From Saccharomyces mikatae IFO 1815 (Eukaryota; Ascomycota; Saccharomycetes; Saccharomycetales; Saccharomycetaceae): a DNA stretch of 64,000 nt. This document shows, piece by piece, positions 22,101-32,408 of this stretch. The notes under the pieces are model-generated. The model saw only the letters and a program-made list of their open reading frames with translations, was not told where the DNA came from and searched no databases. The stretch covers positions 62,001-126,000 of the forward strand of contig NC_079268.1 in the NCBI RefSeq assembly GCF_947241705.1, written 5' to 3'. The number at the start of each line of letters is the position of its first letter. Position 1 is the first letter of the stretch. The position numbers were made by a program, and so were the translations under genes.

Positions 22101-22416
22101 GGATCCGCTAGATACCAGTTCCGGTCAAATCACAAATATCCAGACACCATCTCAGCAGAATCCCTCGGATCAAGAACAGCAGCCTCCAGCCTCACCTACT
22201 GTGTCAATGAATCATATTGATTTTGCATGCGTTTCTGGTTCATCGTCTCCTGTGCTGGAACCATTGTTCAAGTTGGTTAACGATGAAGCTAGCGAAGGCC
22301 AAGTAAAAGTCGGTCATGCCATTGTTTATGGTGATGCCACTTCCACCTATGCCAAAGAACATGTAAACGGACTAAATGAACTTTTCATGATCATTTCAAG
22401 AATCATCGAAGATTAA
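19117..22416 (+). CDS. TSL1: Trehalose synthase complex large subunit Tsl1
   Basis: 1099 residues (1098 in S. cerevisiae). Regulatory subunit of the trehalose-6-phosphate synthase/phosphatase complex with Tps1, Tps2 and Tps3. The first ~310 residues are Ser/Thr/Gln-rich and disordered, with a SGSSGSSGSS repeat. A GT20-like domain follows at about 330-800, containing WIHDYHLMLVPQM, LHVSFPSSEVFR and SSLREGMNLTCHEF. A phosphatase-like domain follows to the C-terminus. At the position where active phosphatases have DYDGT, this protein reads LFNIAEPPT, so the nucleophilic Asp is absent; this agrees with a non-catalytic role. Stress-element-rich promoter upstream. Confidence 0.96.
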   Translation: MVLIVASLFLPYQPQFELDTSLPENSGVDSSLVNVQVKANDQQQQRALSNNISQESLVAPAPEQGVPPAISRSATRSPSAFNRTSSTTNTATLDDLVSSDVFMENLTANATTSHTPTSKTMLKPRNKASVERFFSPSSNIPTDRIASPIQHEHDSGSRIASPLQQQQQDPTANLLKNVNKSLLVHSLLNNTSQTSLEGPNNHIVTPKSRAGNRPSSAATSLVNRTKQATASSGSSGSSGSSAPPSIKRISPHLAAAKQRPLLVKQPSNLKYSELADISSSETSSQHNESDPDDLTTAPDEEYVSDLEMDDAKQDYKVPQFGGYSNKSKLKKYALLRSSQELFSRLPWSIVPSIKGNGAMKNAINTAVLENIIPHHDVKWVGTVGIPTDEIPDNILENISSSLKDEYESYPVLTDDVTFKAAYKNYCKQILWPTLHYQIPDNPNSKAFEDHSWKFYRNLNQKFADAIIKIYKKGDTVWIHDYHLMLVPQMVRNALPFAKIGFTLHVSFPSSEVFRCLAQREKILEGLTGADFVGFQTREYARHFLQTSNRLLMADVVHDEELKYNGRVVSVKFTPVGIDAFDLQSQLKDGSVTQWRQLIRERWQGKKLIVCRDQFDRIRGIHKKLLAYEKFLIENPEYVESSTLIQICIGSSKDVELERQIMLVVDRINSLSTNISISQPVVFLHQDLDFSQYLALSSEADLFVVSSLREGMNLTCHEFIVCSEDKNAPLLLSEFTGSASLLNDGAILINPWDTKNFAQSILKGLEMPFDERRPQWKKLMKDIINNDSTNWIKSSLQDIHISWQFNQEGSKIFKLNTKTLLKDYQSTKKRMFLFNIAEPPTSRIISVLNDMTSKGNIVYIMNSFPKAILENLYSRVQNIGLIAENGAYVSLNGVWYNIVDQVDWRNDVAKILKDKVERLPGSYYKINESMIKFHTENAEDQDRVASVIGDAITHINTVFDHKGIHAYVYKNVVSVQQVGLSLSAAQFLFRFYNSASDPLDTSSGQITNIQTPSQQNPSDQEQQPPASPTVSMNHIDFACVSGSSSPVLEPLFKLVNDEASEGQVKVGHAIVYGDATSTYAKEHVNGLNELFMIISRIIED

Positions 22417-23881
22417 TTTTTACTTATTTCTAAATTTTAAATCTCATGGTATGAACCTTTTTTTTAATTTTTATTTTTCTGTTTTATAAACTATCTTTTC
22501 CTCTAATGAACCAATTATAAAATTCTTCTTCTTTCATTATTACAGTGTCTTAACTGACAAACGTGTATAGCCTTTTTTTTTCACTTTTGCTTTCTATGGT
22601 GGATTTCTATGTTTGTGTACAATCAATGAAATTTGTGAAACACATCTATGATAACACTTCTACCGCTAATCCATGTATAAATTATAGTTCAGGATAATCT
22701 GGAGCATTGGTCATTGGCCATTGATCTGTTGTCCACATATTCAAGAACACACTATGGATGAGAAACCCTTAAATAACAACGCCAAGTGTGAATTGGGTAA
22801 CTGTTTTGATTTGAAAGGTTGAAGGACAAATCACACGTGGCTATTTGAATACCAACAATGTTTTCAAAGTAAAATTTATATTGGGAGAAATACTTTATAA
22901 TAAACTTGAAGGTTAAATTATCAAATAGCTGAAGAGAGAGTAGCAATGGAAGGCAATAATACGGCTTTTCGCTACCAATATAACCATGAAATGGAATATA
23001 TGGAATACTTGGATCTGTGTATCATGACGTTGAGGATACCAGAAAAGCAGGTATTTGTAACTCTGGAAAACAAAGTAGCAGCATTTGTTGCAATGGTGTG
23101 ACTGGATTTATTGACAAGCTGTAGCTAGATAAGTCTCACAATGTGCTAATCGTCAGACTCTGACAATATTTGGTGATACCAGGCTATTAAAAAATACTCA
23201 AAATGAATAAAAGGAGCGCCAATCATGATCAATTGTAACAATAAGTATAACTATGTGGACGGGGTGTAATTAATAAATGGAATGATGAATTGTATGCATA
23301 CGCAGGTACTAACAACAAGTGATAGTGTTTTTGCAAATATGTAGCTATCTCAGCAAGACGAACAATGAACAACATATTTATATGCGCAAATTTTCAATAT
23401 CTCCTGTCCATTATCACATCTTAAGTATTGCCTAAAGAAAAATGATTCTGTCAACGATCTATCGAAGAACCAGATCGGGCAGGCCATAGATAAAATAGCG
23501 GCTACAAAACTATCTGGAGGAGCCTTGGGTATATTTTTGAGCAATTTCTGAGTGAATCGTTCCATTGTATTCGCACTTTAGAAAAGTTTTAAGGAAAATG
23601 GGCGAAGGTGATGTATAAGAAACATAAAATCATTACAACATGCTATATGAGTGTGAGCATTACCGAGTAAAGTACTTTTTGACATAGTATGCTCAACGAA
23701 AAGAGTAACATAAACGACAAGCAAGTGTTGAAGTCTAGGTTAGTATACGCTTTTCTGTTTTTATATGTATATATTAATACGCGTTTGCTTTCGAGCATGG
23801 ATTTAATAGTGAAGAAGTATTTTCTAGGTGCTGCTGTTCCAGTTACTGATTACTGTGATTTATAAAATATCAAAAATAGCA
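22417..23881. other. Enlarged TSL1-ARG81 intergenic region
   Basis: 1465 bp between TSL1 and ARG81 stop codons; from memory the S. cerevisiae gap is only about 460 bp. The first ~330 bp are T-rich 3' flank. The centre holds gene-like sequence annotated separately as a pseudogene. A CACGTG E-box occurs at 22834-22839 inside it. Beyond about 23330 I see only scattered short frames on both strands, including a 71-codon minus frame at 23350-23565 that matches nothing I know. Confidence 0.55.
22754..23322 (+). pseudogene. Decayed gene-like sequence, family not recognised
   Basis: Several stretches of plausible protein-coding sequence on the plus strand follow one another in different frames, starting with an ATG at 22754 and including a Cys-containing piece at 23011-23121. 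Each piece has balanced amino-acid use unlike random AT-rich DNA, and together they span roughly 570 bp. I interpret this as an old, multiply broken gene. I do not recognise the family. A random run of short frames cannot be excluded. Confidence 0.35.
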
Positions 23882-26524
23882 CTATGATAACATTAAGTTC
23901 ATTTCCCAATCTTTGTAGATAGAATACCAATTATCGCCTGGTTCATCTTCCTTCCGTCGTCTCCAAACTTCCAACATCACTTGCCTAGCTCCCCAATAGG
24001 AACCCATCCCACTTTCAGCCAATTTTGCCGCCCATCTCCTGAACTCTTGTTGTGTATTTTCATCTGTACAAGCACAACCTGCCATAAAACCCTGCCAAAT
24101 TAAAGGGACAATTTTTACTTTCTTTTGATTCAGTAGTTCCTCCATGGCATTTAAGTGATCCAATACTTTGGTCACGTAGTTCTGTAGGAATTGACAGTTT
24201 AATTTTCTTGCCATTGTAAAATAATAAATAATTAAACTAAAATAAAAGCTCATTGTGTGATGATATAGCGCTTCTGCTGTTGGGTTTATGAAGCTTTTTT
24301 CTTCTGAATTCTCTTCATAAAAATTCCATTCTGATTTCCATTTTAATAACCTTTTCTCGAAATTTAGTGAAAGTTCATTGAATTTTCTTGGAACAGGTAA
24401 GTACGTTAAATTATAATATTCATTATGTCTTACTATCCGCACACAATCGGAAAATAGTAATATTAAGGAGTTTGGCAATCCGTAAAGCGAATCTGTTCCA
24501 ATTATGTTTTCATCAGTCTTCGAAACCAGCTTAGAAATATCAGATTTGTTATAATAACTTTCTGTCGCTATGTTTGTGAAGATGGGGGGGGTGGTAGTGG
24601 ATGGAGTTGAGTCAGCAGATACGTTCGTCGTAGGCTCTTTAACGAATTCGATATGTATTTTACCATCGTTTTCATTGAGAGTCTCTCTGAATAAACCTTC
24701 CTGCATAACGTCAACCCTCGTTACGTCAGCAGCAGCGGCAGCGTTGGACATGTCCAACGGTTTGTATTGATCGTCCTCTTCGCTTGGTAAAATAACAATT
24801 TCTTTAGCTCTAACTTTATCGAGCGCAGTGCTATCCTGTATTAATTTCAGAAATGAGAAAATACGATGTAACGTTTTTGCCTTTTCAGAAATGTTAGGTC
24901 TAAGTTTCATTCTTGATTCAACGAATTCTTCGCAAATGGCCAAATGATGTTGGCAATCTGCCATTGTTCCCCATACTACATCGATAGAATTCATTGATAA
25001 AATTGCAGTTAACACATCTTTATATTTCTCAGGTATGTTTGATTTTGTATTCAAGCATAGTCTTAGGAAGTTTGAAGCCTGATTTCTCAATTCGATACCT
25101 AGGCTTAAGAAAAACTTTTGCAGTGTATAATTTCTTGGGTACTTACTTTGCAAGTGGAAACAAGAAACTGCTAGAAGGGCATTCAATAAAGCATTTCTCG
25201 AATTAGAAGATTGACCCAACCCCGCTAAGTCACCCAATGCCATCAAGGCCCTGGGAAAGTATAAAGTTTTCCATGGGTTCTTTTCGAGCACGACTACTGT
25301 CATTTTATCTGCCACATCATTAAAATAATGATTCAAAAGAAACCTTGCTAAACCATGCACAGTAAGGTCCGTTTTGGGTACAATATCTATCAACTCAGAT
25401 GGTAGATCACCGGAAAGAGATGTAATTTCCAACATTGATTTTGGCATGCGTGATTCATCATTGGGAGGAGCTAAAGCTATTTTATTTAAATCCGATGCAG
25501 GAAGAGACCTTGGTTCAATGTTGACAAATATATCATCGATCAATAATTGAGGATCCGGTTCCTGGCTATTCGAGGAGTTTTTCTGGAATAGCAGCTTCAA
25601 GTTTTGCTGATAGAGTTTGTCGTTGGCGATAGCTTCTTTATGGGGTGGAGTGACTGAATCTTTGTTGTCATCTTCAATGACATGATCATGCTCTTTGACG
25701 TTCATCTGCTGTTCCCCGCTTGGGATTTTAGAATTTTCCTCTAACGACATTTCGTGTGGTTGTAAGTGTCCTAAGTGATGTCCCTGAAGAGTCACTGCAG
25801 ATAATAATGCATCATCTCTAAGCTCGCTAGAGATCCACTCGTAACCCGTTATATTCATGTTGTTCCAATCATAATCTAAGAGATTTGGTGTTGCTGGTAC
25901 CGCATCACTAGTAGAAGGTATACCCGTCCTGATGTGTCCTCTATTCTTCAACTTCTCCTCTGTATGTCTGGTCGAGAAGGATAAAGCAGATAAAGATGGT
26001 GACGAGGACAATGAAATTGAACCTGAGCTCTCCATATTCTTGGTGACCCTTTTCCTATTGCGCTTTTTTCTTGGAACATACTGTTTGTCGACTTTATCTG
26101 TTCCTTTAAAGACTCCAAATTTCTTTAAAATCCATGTCTTGCCATCACTTATTTTCTCAATGGGCGGTGTATGCAGCATTGTTAACTCATCATCCATATC
26201 TTCATGGTACATGTATTCCTCATCATACCGTACAAAATCGATATTTCGTCGTTGATATTGTGGCTCATCGACACTACCTGTTAGATTTGTCGTGGTCGCT
26301 GGAGAGTTTTGTGGGATTGGGACGCCATACGGGTCGAATTGCATAGGCTTAGACCACCGAAGTTTAATATCATAGCCACCACAGGGTAAATTAGACTTCT
26401 CACATCTTTGGCAATGAGGATGCCGAAGATCACACTTAACTTTTCTTCCTCTGCACGTCCAACATCCAGTAAATGTCTTCGCTCTTCCCAGTTTCTTAGT
26501 ACCATTCTTGCTGGTGATTCCCAT
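23882..26524 (-). CDS. ARG81: Arginine-responsive Zn2Cys6 regulator Arg81 (ArgRII)
   Basis: 880 residues from MGITSKNGTKKL, the same length as in S. cerevisiae; the codons just upstream lack an ATG. The Zn2Cys6 cluster at about residues 20-49 reads GCWTCRGRKVKCDLRHPHCQ followed by RCEKSNLPC. A fungal transcription-factor regulatory domain makes up the C-terminal two thirds. Arg81 works with Arg80, Arg82 and Mcm1 to repress arginine synthesis genes and activate catabolic genes in response to arginine. A C8 run on the coding strand (24584-24591) encodes a Pro pair in a low-complexity Thr/Pro/Ser stretch. Divergent from TAF13. Confidence 0.96.
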   Translation of the reverse strand: MGITSKNGTKKLGRAKTFTGCWTCRGRKVKCDLRHPHCQRCEKSNLPCGGYDIKLRWSKPMQFDPYGVPIPQNSPATTTNLTGSVDEPQYQRRNIDFVRYDEEYMYHEDMDDELTMLHTPPIEKISDGKTWILKKFGVFKGTDKVDKQYVPRKKRNRKRVTKNMESSGSISLSSSPSLSALSFSTRHTEEKLKNRGHIRTGIPSTSDAVPATPNLLDYDWNNMNITGYEWISSELRDDALLSAVTLQGHHLGHLQPHEMSLEENSKIPSGEQQMNVKEHDHVIEDDNKDSVTPPHKEAIANDKLYQQNLKLLFQKNSSNSQEPDPQLLIDDIFVNIEPRSLPASDLNKIALAPPNDESRMPKSMLEITSLSGDLPSELIDIVPKTDLTVHGLARFLLNHYFNDVADKMTVVVLEKNPWKTLYFPRALMALGDLAGLGQSSNSRNALLNALLAVSCFHLQSKYPRNYTLQKFFLSLGIELRNQASNFLRLCLNTKSNIPEKYKDVLTAILSMNSIDVVWGTMADCQHHLAICEEFVESRMKLRPNISEKAKTLHRIFSFLKLIQDSTALDKVRAKEIVILPSEEDDQYKPLDMSNAAAAADVTRVDVMQEGLFRETLNENDGKIHIEFVKEPTTNVSADSTPSTTTPPIFTNIATESYYNKSDISKLVSKTDENIIGTDSLYGLPNSLILLFSDCVRIVRHNEYYNLTYLPVPRKFNELSLNFEKRLLKWKSEWNFYEENSEEKSFINPTAEALYHHTMSFYFSLIIYYFTMARKLNCQFLQNYVTKVLDHLNAMEELLNQKKVKIVPLIWQGFMAGCACTDENTQQEFRRWAAKLAESGMGSYWGARQVMLEVWRRRKEDEPGDNWYSIYKDWEMNLMLS

Positions 26525-26660
26525 CTTATCTGGCACTCAAATTTTTAAGGTATAGATATCGGTAACTATTGCCTGGTAAAGTAGTAAATCTAAAAGAAAT
26601 GCTTTTCGCAGAGTATATATTTTTCACTATTTTGGAGTTCTGGCGGAAACCGCAGGCGAA

Positions 26661-26666
26661 GAGTCA
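26661..26666. promoter_or_regulatory. Gcn4-like half-consensus GAGTCA
   Basis: GAGTCATT (reverse complement AATGACTC) carries the TGACTC core bound by Gcn4, in the 220-bp ARG81/TAF13 divergent promoter. A Gcn4 link to ARG81 would be sensible for amino-acid control, but a single six-base match is weak evidence. Confidence 0.3.
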
Positions 26667-26744
26667 TTGATAACAAAGGTTTCTATAAGAACAGAAAGAT
26701 AGCATCCAAATGGTAGGGGCACGCGAGTGTGAGCTAGATAAGAT

Positions 26745-27248
26745 ATGTCAAGGAAGTTAAAAAAGACCAATCTGTTCAACAAGGATGTAAGCTCCTTGCT
26801 TTATGCTTACGGTGATGTGCCACAACCGCTACAAGCCACTGTGCAGTGTTTAGATGAACTGGTATCTGGGTATTTAGTGGATGTTTGTAGTAATGCGTTT
26901 CATGCAGCCCAAAATTCACAGAGGAATAAGCTTCGATTGGAGGATTTCAAGTTTGCTCTTCGAAACGACCCGGTGAAGCTTGGTAGAGCAGAAGAACTGA
27001 TAGCTACTAATAAGTTGATCACAGAAGCTAAGAAGCAGTTCAATGAAACAGACAATCAGAATTCGTTGAAAAGGTACAGAGCGGATGATGAAGAAGGTGA
27101 CGAAGTGGAGGAGGACGAAGATGAGCAACAGGTGACGGACGATGATGAGGAAACAGCCGGACGTAATAGTGCTAAGCAGTCCATGGACTCGAAGGCAGCA
27201 AAGACTAGGAAGCAGAGTTCCAAAAACTCCAAGAAAACAAAAAAATAA
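26745..27248 (+). CDS. TAF13: TFIID subunit Taf13
   Basis: 167 residues, the family length in budding yeast. The histone-fold domain lies at about residues 8-95 (KDVSSLLYAYGDVPQPLQAT through the LRLEDFKFALR helix), pairing with Taf11 in TFIID. The C-terminal third is a highly acidic Glu/Asp segment followed by a Lys/Ser-rich basic tail ending in KKTKK. The short leader also contains an out-of-frame ATG at about 26710. Confidence 0.96.
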   Translation: MSRKLKKTNLFNKDVSSLLYAYGDVPQPLQATVQCLDELVSGYLVDVCSNAFHAAQNSQRNKLRLEDFKFALRNDPVKLGRAEELIATNKLITEAKKQFNETDNQNSLKRYRADDEEGDEVEEDEDEQQVTDDDEETAGRNSAKQSMDSKAAKTRKQSSKNSKKTKK

Positions 27249-27762
27249 TTGAACATACTTTTCAGGTCTATTTGCACGTACGTAGTTTGACTTCGAACGT
27301 GCGCGGAAGTATGTGCGTCTTCAGTTTATTCATCAATTACTTACTCTATTGAAGTTACGGCAGTGCCGGAAAAAATAACCTTTTATTGTAATAACTCGAT
27401 GCCTATGGATTGTTTTCTTATTCGTTTATATAATGGTTAGGATATTCTTCTTACAATGATAACTGTATGTCCTGGTAAATAACACGCAACCCATCACCTC
27501 GGAGGGTCGTACTAATATAAACTATGATACCAGCATTCGATAAGTAATGTGTTGTGTCGGACGGATTACCTAACGAATTTAACTGGATGCTTATCTGTAC
27601 TTGAAATAGCAGACACGCTTCTCAATTACCTACCTTCTGTTTGAGATCAACTCACAAATAATTTGCTCTCATAGATTCTCTCGAAATATGTTCGATACTA
27701 TTTTACGTTTACAGGTACATATTGTGGGCAACTCTATACGTGAAATATGTAATATGATGCCA
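27249..27762. other. TAF13/VPS9 convergent 3' region
   Basis: 514 bp between convergent stop codons. It includes a GC-richer patch near 27280-27320 and no open frame of note. I see no RNA gene or repeat. Confidence 0.45.
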
Positions 27763-29121
27763 TTATTCAGATAAGGAAAGTAGAGCATCAACACAAGGTC
27801 CGATACGTGATTTCTTAGCAATACAAACATCTTCTATCAGGCTTGGGTCCATGTCAGGAAACATGTTCTGTAACGTTTCCAGTGTGTCCTTCCGTTCGTT
27901 CTCTTCGATTTTCTTGATCAAAAAAGTAACGTCTTCTTCTTTCTTACTCTGTTCAGGTTCCAGTGTCTCTTCTTGTGTGGGTTCTCCAATAGGCGAAAAC
28001 AATTCACTGAATTTAGAAATCACGATATTGGTCACTTCATCTAAAGGCTTTAGTAAGGTACCGTTGGATTGTAGCTCATCCGGTACTTCTAACTTTCTTT
28101 TCTTCTCCTCTTCCTCTCTTTCTTTTGCTACTTGTTTCGAATTATTTTGATACTCCTCTTCAAAACATTTGTGGTTTTCAATAGTTAACGAAGACTCTGT
28201 TAAGTTCATAATGAAGTTAATGGCAGCCTGAAGACTGCTTAGGTAATACTCTTCTTCGCCCCGAATAAAATCAGATGACCTGAATCTCTCAATGTAGTTC
28301 ACGTTCGAAACTAGGTATCGTACTTGTCCCTTCAAAATGCAGTAAATTAGAATAGGTATAAAGGTATCAGCACCGTTTTGTTCCAGCTTGGTATGTTTCA
28401 GTAAACCAAAAATAACTTTACTCGCATTCAGTACGCAAACCATTTTGTCCCTAGGTGACTTAAACCTATTTATTTTACTCAACTCTGTACTTGCCAAATG
28501 AACAAACTTATTTAGCTTGGCGTGCGGCATAGTTTCAGGGATATCTAACATAACTGGTTTGATGAATCTATAATGCTCAATCTTCTCTAATAATGTATCA
28601 TCATAGTTCAAATCTTTCATATGCTCATCATCTAATGACACTTGCAAACTTTCATAAAGGCTTGGGGAAAAACAACGGAAATAGAGTTTCCCCATAATTA
28701 GCTTTTCTATACCTTCCTGGGCATTTCTGGTTTTAGAACTGTCGAGACTTTTGAAAGGTTCATATAGGGTGAATTTATCGTAAATGAAAGACTTAAAGTT
28801 ATTGATGAGTTTAATTTCCTCACTGACCGTCCATAAAAGTCTTTGCGCCAAGAAGTTGCGTAAGAATGATTTGGTATATTTAACTAGAGGATCTGCTTCA
28901 GGTGATTGTAGTTGTTTAACAAACAATTGAAAGTCATAAAATGGTTCCTCATCACCCGTATCCTGGGCGAAAATGTTCGCGTTCGTTTCTTCTGCCGCTT
29001 GTGTATCTGCATCATCCTTCATAGACACCACATCGGTATTCGAGTTGCCATTCGTTGAAGGTTCCAATCTGTTCAAAGGATCAAATTCTTTCAAAGTTTC
29101 ACCGTTTTTATCCTCTGTCAT
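27763..29121 (-). CDS. VPS9: Rab5-family guanine-nucleotide exchange factor Vps9
   Basis: 452 residues (451 in S. cerevisiae). Exchange factor for Vps21 (Rab5 homologue) in Golgi-to-endosome transport. The helical bundle and VPS9 domain span about residues 95-310; the VPS9 core includes [15 protein letters not shown] Glu/Lys-rich linker follows, and the C-terminal CUE ubiquitin-binding domain (about residues 408-452) has the MFP motif in [11 protein letters not shown] and the terminal DALLSL. Convergent with TAF13 and divergent from YML096W. Confidence 0.96.
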   Translation of the reverse strand: MTEDKNGETLKEFDPLNRLEPSTNGNSNTDVVSMKDDADTQAAEETNANIFAQDTGDEEPFYDFQLFVKQLQSPEADPLVKYTKSFLRNFLAQRLLWTVSEEIKLINNFKSFIYDKFTLYEPFKSLDSSKTRNAQEGIEKLIMGKLYFRCFSPSLYESLQVSLDDEHMKDLNYDDTLLEKIEHYRFIKPVMLDIPETMPHAKLNKFVHLASTELSKINRFKSPRDKMVCVLNASKVIFGLLKHTKLEQNGADTFIPILIYCILKGQVRYLVSNVNYIERFRSSDFIRGEEEYYLSSLQAAINFIMNLTESSLTIENHKCFEEEYQNNSKQVAKEREEEEKKRKLEVPDELQSNGTLLKPLDEVTNIVISKFSELFSPIGEPTQEETLEPEQSKKEEDVTFLIKKIEENERKDTLETLQNMFPDMDPSLIEDVCIAKKSRIGPCVDALLSLSE

Positions 29122-29338
29122 GATGGTTGTTTGCTTCTACTTGCTATCTCTGAAGAAAAGAACCTTAAGCCCGTTGAATGTAGAACTACTCAAGGTTATG
29201 TGTCATTAAGATTAGCTGCGGAGACTTGAAGTAGGCTCTTCGTGAAAAAGTAAGAAAAAGAGAGAAAAGTGAAAAATATTGAGACATTTAGAAATTTCGG
29301 ATGTAACAAAGCTCAGAGAATCTGATATATCATGAGTA

Positions 29339-30904
29339 ATGTGCGGTATTCTGTTACATTATTGTTCGAACAATGACTTATTAGAGAATGACCTAATTGA
29401 ATTTCCAGAAGGTACGGAATTGGGCCCTACTACATGTGTCAATGAATCGTCGATTTTCAATAAAATTATTCCATACATAGCTGCAAGAGGTCCAAACTAC
29501 TCTTCTCTTCGGACCGTAAGAGCTTACCGAACAAGTTGGTTTTCTTCCGTTTTGTCTTTAAGGGAGCCTTTCACTAAGCAGAGCATTAATGTGGATGACA
29601 GATACTATCTACAATTCAACGGCGAGCTGTACAATAAAGAGGTATCCCACTGGGGAAACGATAGTTTATATATCGCTTCCTTGTTGAAGGATTTAGAAGA
29701 TGATGGCAGCGTTATTGACGTTATAAAATCACTGGAAGGCGAATATGCTTACACTGTGTATGACGTGAAGTCAGCGAAGTTTTATTTTGGTAGGGATCCC
29801 ATTGGCAGGCGAAGTCTGTCTTACTCGGTCACTGCAAACAACGAATTATATGTAGCCAGTGTCACAGGTGCCGTCGAGTGTTTTCATGACTGTATAGGTG
29901 GAACTGTTTATGAGTACGATACGCAAACCAAATCATTGCACGACAACCAGAGGTTACGTCCTCCATACGAAGTGACGCCAAAATTGGATATGGAGTTCGT
30001 GTCACTGTCGATAGTGTCTAAGAATTTATATTCTGTACTACGTGAATCTGTAAAAAAAAGGATAGAATCGATACATCCCGCGCATATTGAGAACTCCCCT
30101 ATCGCAGTACTATTTTCTGGAGGAATTGATTGTTCAGTAATAGCAGCTTTGGTGTGCGAAGTGTTACAAGAAAACAGTTATAAATGCGGGAAACCGACTA
30201 TAGAGCTTCTAAATGTATCCTTCGAGAACCCTAGAACAGGTCTTTTGCCCAGTGATACGCCTGATAGGAAATTATCCATTAACAGTGCGAGGATTATACA
30301 AAAATTATATCCAGAGATTGACATCAAACTAGTTGAAATTGATGTTCCTTATGAGGAATATTTAAAATTCAGACCATCCGTTATTGATTTAATGTATTCC
30401 AAACAAACAGAGATGGATTTATCTATTGCGATTGCCTTTTTTTTTGCATCAAGAGGTAAAGGTTTCTTGACTTTGCCCCACGGTGAAAGAAAGCCATACC
30501 AGCGCCATGGAATAGTGTTACTTAGTGGACTGGGAGCAGACGAGCTCTATGGCGGATACCACAAGTTTGCAAATAAGGCGCCTCATGAACTTGTGGAGGA
30601 ATTAACGAAGCAAATAAACAATATTTATGAGCGCAACCTCAATCGTGATGATAAAGTGATTGCTCATAATGGCGTGGAGGTTAGATACCCATTCTTAGAT
30701 GAATATGTCATAAAGTTTTCCACGGTGGAAATTCCCATTAATTACAAAGTCAACAAATTGATTCTTCGAAAAGTTGCCTCGCAATACTTGAAATTGGACG
30801 GAATATCAGAAGAACCAAAGAGGGCTATACAATTTGGGGCTAAGAGCGCTAAAATGACTAAGGATAGTAATAAACACGGAACGGATCTACTGAATAGGAA
30901 TTGA
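29339..30904 (+). CDS. YML096W: Asparagine synthetase-like protein (ASNSD1-type)
   Basis: 521 residues. It starts MCGILLHYC, with Cys2 placed as the nucleophile of a class II glutamine amidotransferase domain. The glutaminase half includes YLQFNGELYN and YFGRDPIGRRSL. The synthetase-like half (from about residue 225) has the PP-loop AVLFSGGIDCSVIAAL and the downstream LLSGLGADELYGGYHKF. It is a conserved eukaryotic family (ASNSD1 in human), distinct from Asn1/Asn2; the physiological reaction is not established. A T9 run at 30437-30445 lies in the frame. The stop is only 6 bp from the RAD10 stop. Confidence 0.93.
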   Translation: MCGILLHYCSNNDLLENDLIEFPEGTELGPTTCVNESSIFNKIIPYIAARGPNYSSLRTVRAYRTSWFSSVLSLREPFTKQSINVDDRYYLQFNGELYNKEVSHWGNDSLYIASLLKDLEDDGSVIDVIKSLEGEYAYTVYDVKSAKFYFGRDPIGRRSLSYSVTANNELYVASVTGAVECFHDCIGGTVYEYDTQTKSLHDNQRLRPPYEVTPKLDMEFVSLSIVSKNLYSVLRESVKKRIESIHPAHIENSPIAVLFSGGIDCSVIAALVCEVLQENSYKCGKPTIELLNVSFENPRTGLLPSDTPDRKLSINSARIIQKLYPEIDIKLVEIDVPYEEYLKFRPSVIDLMYSKQTEMDLSIAIAFFFASRGKGFLTLPHGERKPYQRHGIVLLSGLGADELYGGYHKFANKAPHELVEELTKQINNIYERNLNRDDKVIAHNGVEVRYPFLDEYVIKFSTVEIPINYKVNKLILRKVASQYLKLDGISEEPKRAIQFGAKSAKMTKDSNKHGTDLLNRN

Positions 30905-30910
30905 AAAAGC

Positions 30911-31558
30911 TCACAAATTCAAATACTCAATATACTTAGCGGCTTGTTCGAAATTGAATGCAAGAAGAAGAGTAAACCCGTTGAACATGCATAGTTTTGT
31001 GATGTCGTTAAGAGTGTCTTCAGAGTTACTATCATCTACTATAAATATTAGTATATTATTTTCATTTTTAGATAATGGCTGCATTCTTCTAGAGATATAA
31101 TCAACATATAGTTTGTGATAAGTTAAAGTTAAAAAGAGTACACTTCTCCCACGAACAAGATAGTCGTAAAATATCTTATTGATTCCCGTAGAAGAAATAT
31201 ATCTCCAGTTAGTGCTTTTCAAATGGTTCAGAAGCGGATTTTCTTTCTGAGTGGTGTTCACTAGTACAGTTTTTCCTTGCCCAGTACTCTTGAAGGGTCT
31301 CTTTCGATTATACTCATCTGTAGTTTTCGAATCGGACCATTCCTTCGGTTTTTGCTGATTGAAGGCGTTTATAACCTGGTTTGGGTTTATAGGTCTCGAT
31401 TTTTCTGACTCCTGTTGCAGAGGTTTAGGCTGATGTGATGATGATGGCTCTTTATTTGATGATTGAGACTCAGTATTATCTGTACCACTCTTTTCTTTTC
31501 TTAGTTTAGCAACGCCAGCCAATATACTTTCAAAGGAAGTCGGATCAGTATTATTCAT
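30911..31558 (-). CDS. RAD10: Rad10, ERCC1-family nuclease subunit
   Basis: 215 residues (210 in S. cerevisiae). Non-catalytic partner of the Rad1 (XPF) structure-specific endonuclease in nucleotide-excision repair and single-strand annealing. The N-terminal ~95 residues are polar and disordered. The ERCC1 central domain follows, from NPLLNHLKSTNWRYISSTG through LFLTLTYHKLYVDYISRRM to the C-terminus EQAAKYIEYLNL. The protein ends where human ERCC1 continues into its helix-hairpin-helix domain, so no such domain is present here. Confidence 0.95.
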   Translation of the reverse strand: MNNTDPTSFESILAGVAKLRKEKSGTDNTESQSSNKEPSSSHQPKPLQQESEKSRPINPNQVINAFNQQKPKEWSDSKTTDEYNRKRPFKSTGQGKTVLVNTTQKENPLLNHLKSTNWRYISSTGINKIFYDYLVRGRSVLFLTLTYHKLYVDYISRRMQPLSKNENNILIFIVDDSNSEDTLNDITKLCMFNGFTLLLAFNFEQAAKYIEYLNL

Positions 31559-31729
31559 CTTCTAGTGTTTGACTATTCTGATTTTGTTCTGCGTTATGTT
31601 GCGTAGCTCCCTTACATAAATTAGTGCTCAAACTTCCCTTTTTGTTCAAATGATTTTCATTAGAAAAGTAGCTTTAGATGAAAATCTTGCTCTGATCAAA
31701 ACAAGAAAGACTACCGCAATAATCAAGCA

Positions 31730-32299
<570 letters not shown>

Positions 32300-32408
32300 A
32301 GCGTTTGCTTGGTACATTAATTTTATATCATCTGTTACCTTATGTAAGTTAATTTATATAACGTAAAATTTTAATTATCGTCACTTCGTAGTTTCCGCAA
32401 AAAGAAAT

